In this document: one piece after another, positions 62,209 through 64,000 of the stretch | Position numbering within the stretch: the first letter of the stretch is position 1 | Layout: the number at the start of each line of letters is the position of its first letter | The notes under the pieces: generated by a model | Told to the model about the DNA's origin: nothing | Seen by the model: the letters and a program-made list of their open reading frames with translations, nothing else | Databases searched by the model: none | NCBI GenBank assembly: GCA_916610825.1 | Contig: OU744446.1 | Coordinates: forward strand, 36,309,833-36,373,832 | Reading direction: 5' to 3' | Length of the DNA: 64,000 bases | From: Haliclystus octoradiatus | Lineage: Eukaryota > Cnidaria > Staurozoa > Stauromedusae > Haliclystidae | Program-made: the position numbers and the translations under genes

Positions 62209-63838
62209 ATGGCTCTTCTACGGAGACTATCTCAAATAAAAGGATACAATACATATTATCGCGTTATTTCAAACCATGTCCGAAACTATGCTGCTGGCAT
62301 CGACGATGAAATGTTTGGTTTAAGTGAAGAGAAACAACAGGTCTGAATCAATATAGACCTATCCTATCCATGTTACCCTAGCCTACTGTAACTGTAGCTG
62401 AAGCTGATGGTAGAAGTCACACATATGGCTATGTTAATACATGTAGGATAAGGATTTAGGCAGGCCTAAGCCACGATAAAGGTTCATAATTGTTTGAGTA
62501 TGATAGATTGATAGAAGGCCTACCAGACAGATATAATATAGTGATATGCCTACATTTGTAATTTCAAATGGGTTATTATCGTCAAATAAGCTACTTAATA
62601 ACAGTAGCAGTAGCCTGATTGAATTAAATAAAATGAATAGGAACTATTTATATTACGTTATATTACAAAAGCCTGAAGGAATCTAAATTCAAAACAATCT
62701 TTCTAAAATCGACAAGAATATGGTCTTGAATGCCACAGTATATCAGAAAACGCGGTTTGTATGGGAAGGATTAAGTGCTTGATGCATGCGTCAAGCTGTG
62801 CTTGAGATATTGATCGCATGACCACGCTTGTCTTTTATTTCAACAGCTCTGTTTACAACATTATTATTTATTTGTACTGTAAATACATCATCATCATCAT
62901 CATTATTTATTCAGTAGGCTTTCCGATAAGCTTGGAGCTTTTATTCACGGTACTGTACATAATAAGCAAATTAAAATAACAAGTTATAATATGTTATAGT
63001 AGAAAGAGAATTATTTACAGACATATATGTGTGAATGAGTAAAAATTTAGATAAATGTGTTATTGACATGCATTTGATTCTTGAGGAGAAGCTGAAATCT
63101 GGCACTGTCAAGTAGGTAATAACCACCTTTAACCACCTTGACCTCAGACGCAAGACCATTCCACTTTCGAGACCAATGTGTTTGAATGAATGTGGATGGC
63201 TTGGCTCAATGTAGATGTCGCTTGGGGAATACATCTGAAATATCGTAGTAATTACCCCTGCGAAAACAGTTCAGGAGTTCATGAGCAGTTCATGAACAGT
63301 TCATGAACGTTAAATGGCCCAAAGTTTCATTAACTGTTCATGAACTGTTCATGAACTGTCTGTGAGGGTTCATGAACAGTTCAGGAAAATTAGAGCCATT
63401 TAACGTTCATGAATTGTTCATGAACCCCTGAACTGTTTTTCGCAGGGGTATGCTTTTATGATACAATAGGGCTTTACATCTATATTATTAAGAAATGCTG
63501 TTTAGAAGAAGACAAACGTTTGACGTTGCACATGCATCCAGAAGATTGTTCCACCAGAGTATAACACTATGGAAAAATAGATTTTTTGCTACTTCTTATT
63601 TTGGGATTGTTAATGGTGTTAATTTTTTAAAGTGTTCCACGCATATTATATTTACTAGAATCAAAAGTAGAACATTTAATTATGTCATAATCTAGCATAT
63701 TGTTCGTTATTTTTATTATAATTATATACATACTTATTTTATTTTCAGTTCAGAGAAAGCATCTATAACATGCTGCAAAAAGAATTAGCACCTTATGCTG
63801 ATGCGATTGATAAAGACAATGGATGGGATCAACAAAGG
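62209..63838 (+). CDS. IVD: Isovaleryl-CoA dehydrogenase, first two coding exons (runs off window)
   Basis: Exons 62209-62340 and 63749-63838 encode the first 74 residues, joined in phase 0. The start MALLRRLSQIKGYNTYYR is basic and acid-free, a mitochondrial presequence. DDEMFGLSEEKQQFRESIYNML followed by ELAPYADAIDKDNGWDQQR aligns with human IVD ([20 protein letters not shown], then LAPKAQEIDRSNEF). The enzyme is a mitochondrial flavoprotein of leucine degradation, oxidising isovaleryl-CoA to 3-methylcrotonyl-CoA. Only the N-terminal alpha-helical start of the acyl-CoA dehydrogenase fold lies here; FAD and substrate sites are outside the window. The first donor (GTCTGAAT) is weak. The assignment to IVD rather than another acyl-CoA dehydrogenase rests on the GLSEE motif. 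Confidence 0.85.
63255..63450. mobile_element. TTCATGAAC palindromic MITE, best-preserved copy
   Basis: Ends CCCCTGCGAAAACAGTTCAG and CTGAACTGTTTTTCGCAGGG, flanked by TA; interior is repeats of CAGTTCATGAA and complement around GTTAAATGGCCC. It lies in IVD intron 1. The family is the commonest repeat in the right third of the window. Confidence 0.85.
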
Positions 63839-64000
63839 GTATATGATATGATATATTTTTGTCAGTAAAAATCAATACTAACTGGCAGATAGAGGAAGGT
63901 GTTAATCTTCACTTGGAAATTTCCGTAAAATACATATTTCGAAGTTTAAAGCACGTAGTTATAATTGAATTTAAAGGCAATGGAAAGTTAACATTTACAA

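Overview
The window is AT-rich, intron-rich nuclear DNA from an animal, most likely an invertebrate. The evidence is spliced metazoan genes (secreted Frizzled-related protein, RP2, FKRP/LicD-type transferase, GTPBP6, isovaleryl-CoA dehydrogenase, a TPR protein) with GT..AG introns full of transposon debris. There are no operons, bacterial genes, tRNAs, rRNAs or CRISPR arrays. I cannot name the phylum safely. The good match of RP2, GTPBP6 and IVD to human sequences suggests a slowly evolving lineage.

Layout. 1177-15818 (+): last twelve exons of a TPR protein of the NPHP3/TTC41 type, open at the left edge. Its introns hold a 17-bp minisatellite, SINEs, a hAT element nested in a SINE, several pogo-like MITEs and a 330-bp (ATT)n tract. 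17020-31760: a tandem duplication. Copy 1 carries an intact FKRP/LicD-like gene (19344-23703, 3 exons); copy 2 carries a decayed copy (28413-29469) lacking the last two exons. In copy 1 the real second exon is preceded by six tandem copies of its own 3' splice site and exon start. 32950-38867 (+): a secreted Frizzled-related protein (CRD plus netrin-like domain) with a symmetric 36-nt microexon. 39200-42888: mostly repeats, with a possible small minus-strand gene. 42889-51037 (+): GTPBP6, a mitochondrial HflX-type GTPase, with a 5'-truncated Penelope-like element in its first coding intron. 52434-61910 (-): RP2, tail-to-tail with GTPBP6. 62209-right edge (+): first two coding exons of IVD, head-to-head with RP2 across about 300 bp.

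The genes are not a pathway; they are ordinary neighbours with separate roles: ciliary/tubulin traffic (RP2, perhaps the TPR protein), glycan phosphotransfer (FKRP-like), Wnt antagonism (sFRP), mitoribosome GTPase (GTPBP6) and leucine breakdown (IVD).

The most interesting non-genic signal is a set of hammerhead-ribozyme-like motifs. Two perfect 40-nt type I hammerhead folds lie in the inverted terminal repeats of the Penelope-like element (44821-44860 minus, 46082-46121 plus). Related motifs occur across the window in palindromic cassettes, so each cassette presents a ribozyme on both strands. A second variant differs in its stem sequences with pairing kept. The other notable structure is the array of decoy 3' splice sites in the FKRP-like gene. 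All exon boundaries were inferred by eye from splice consensus, reading frame and remembered homologues, not from transcript data.
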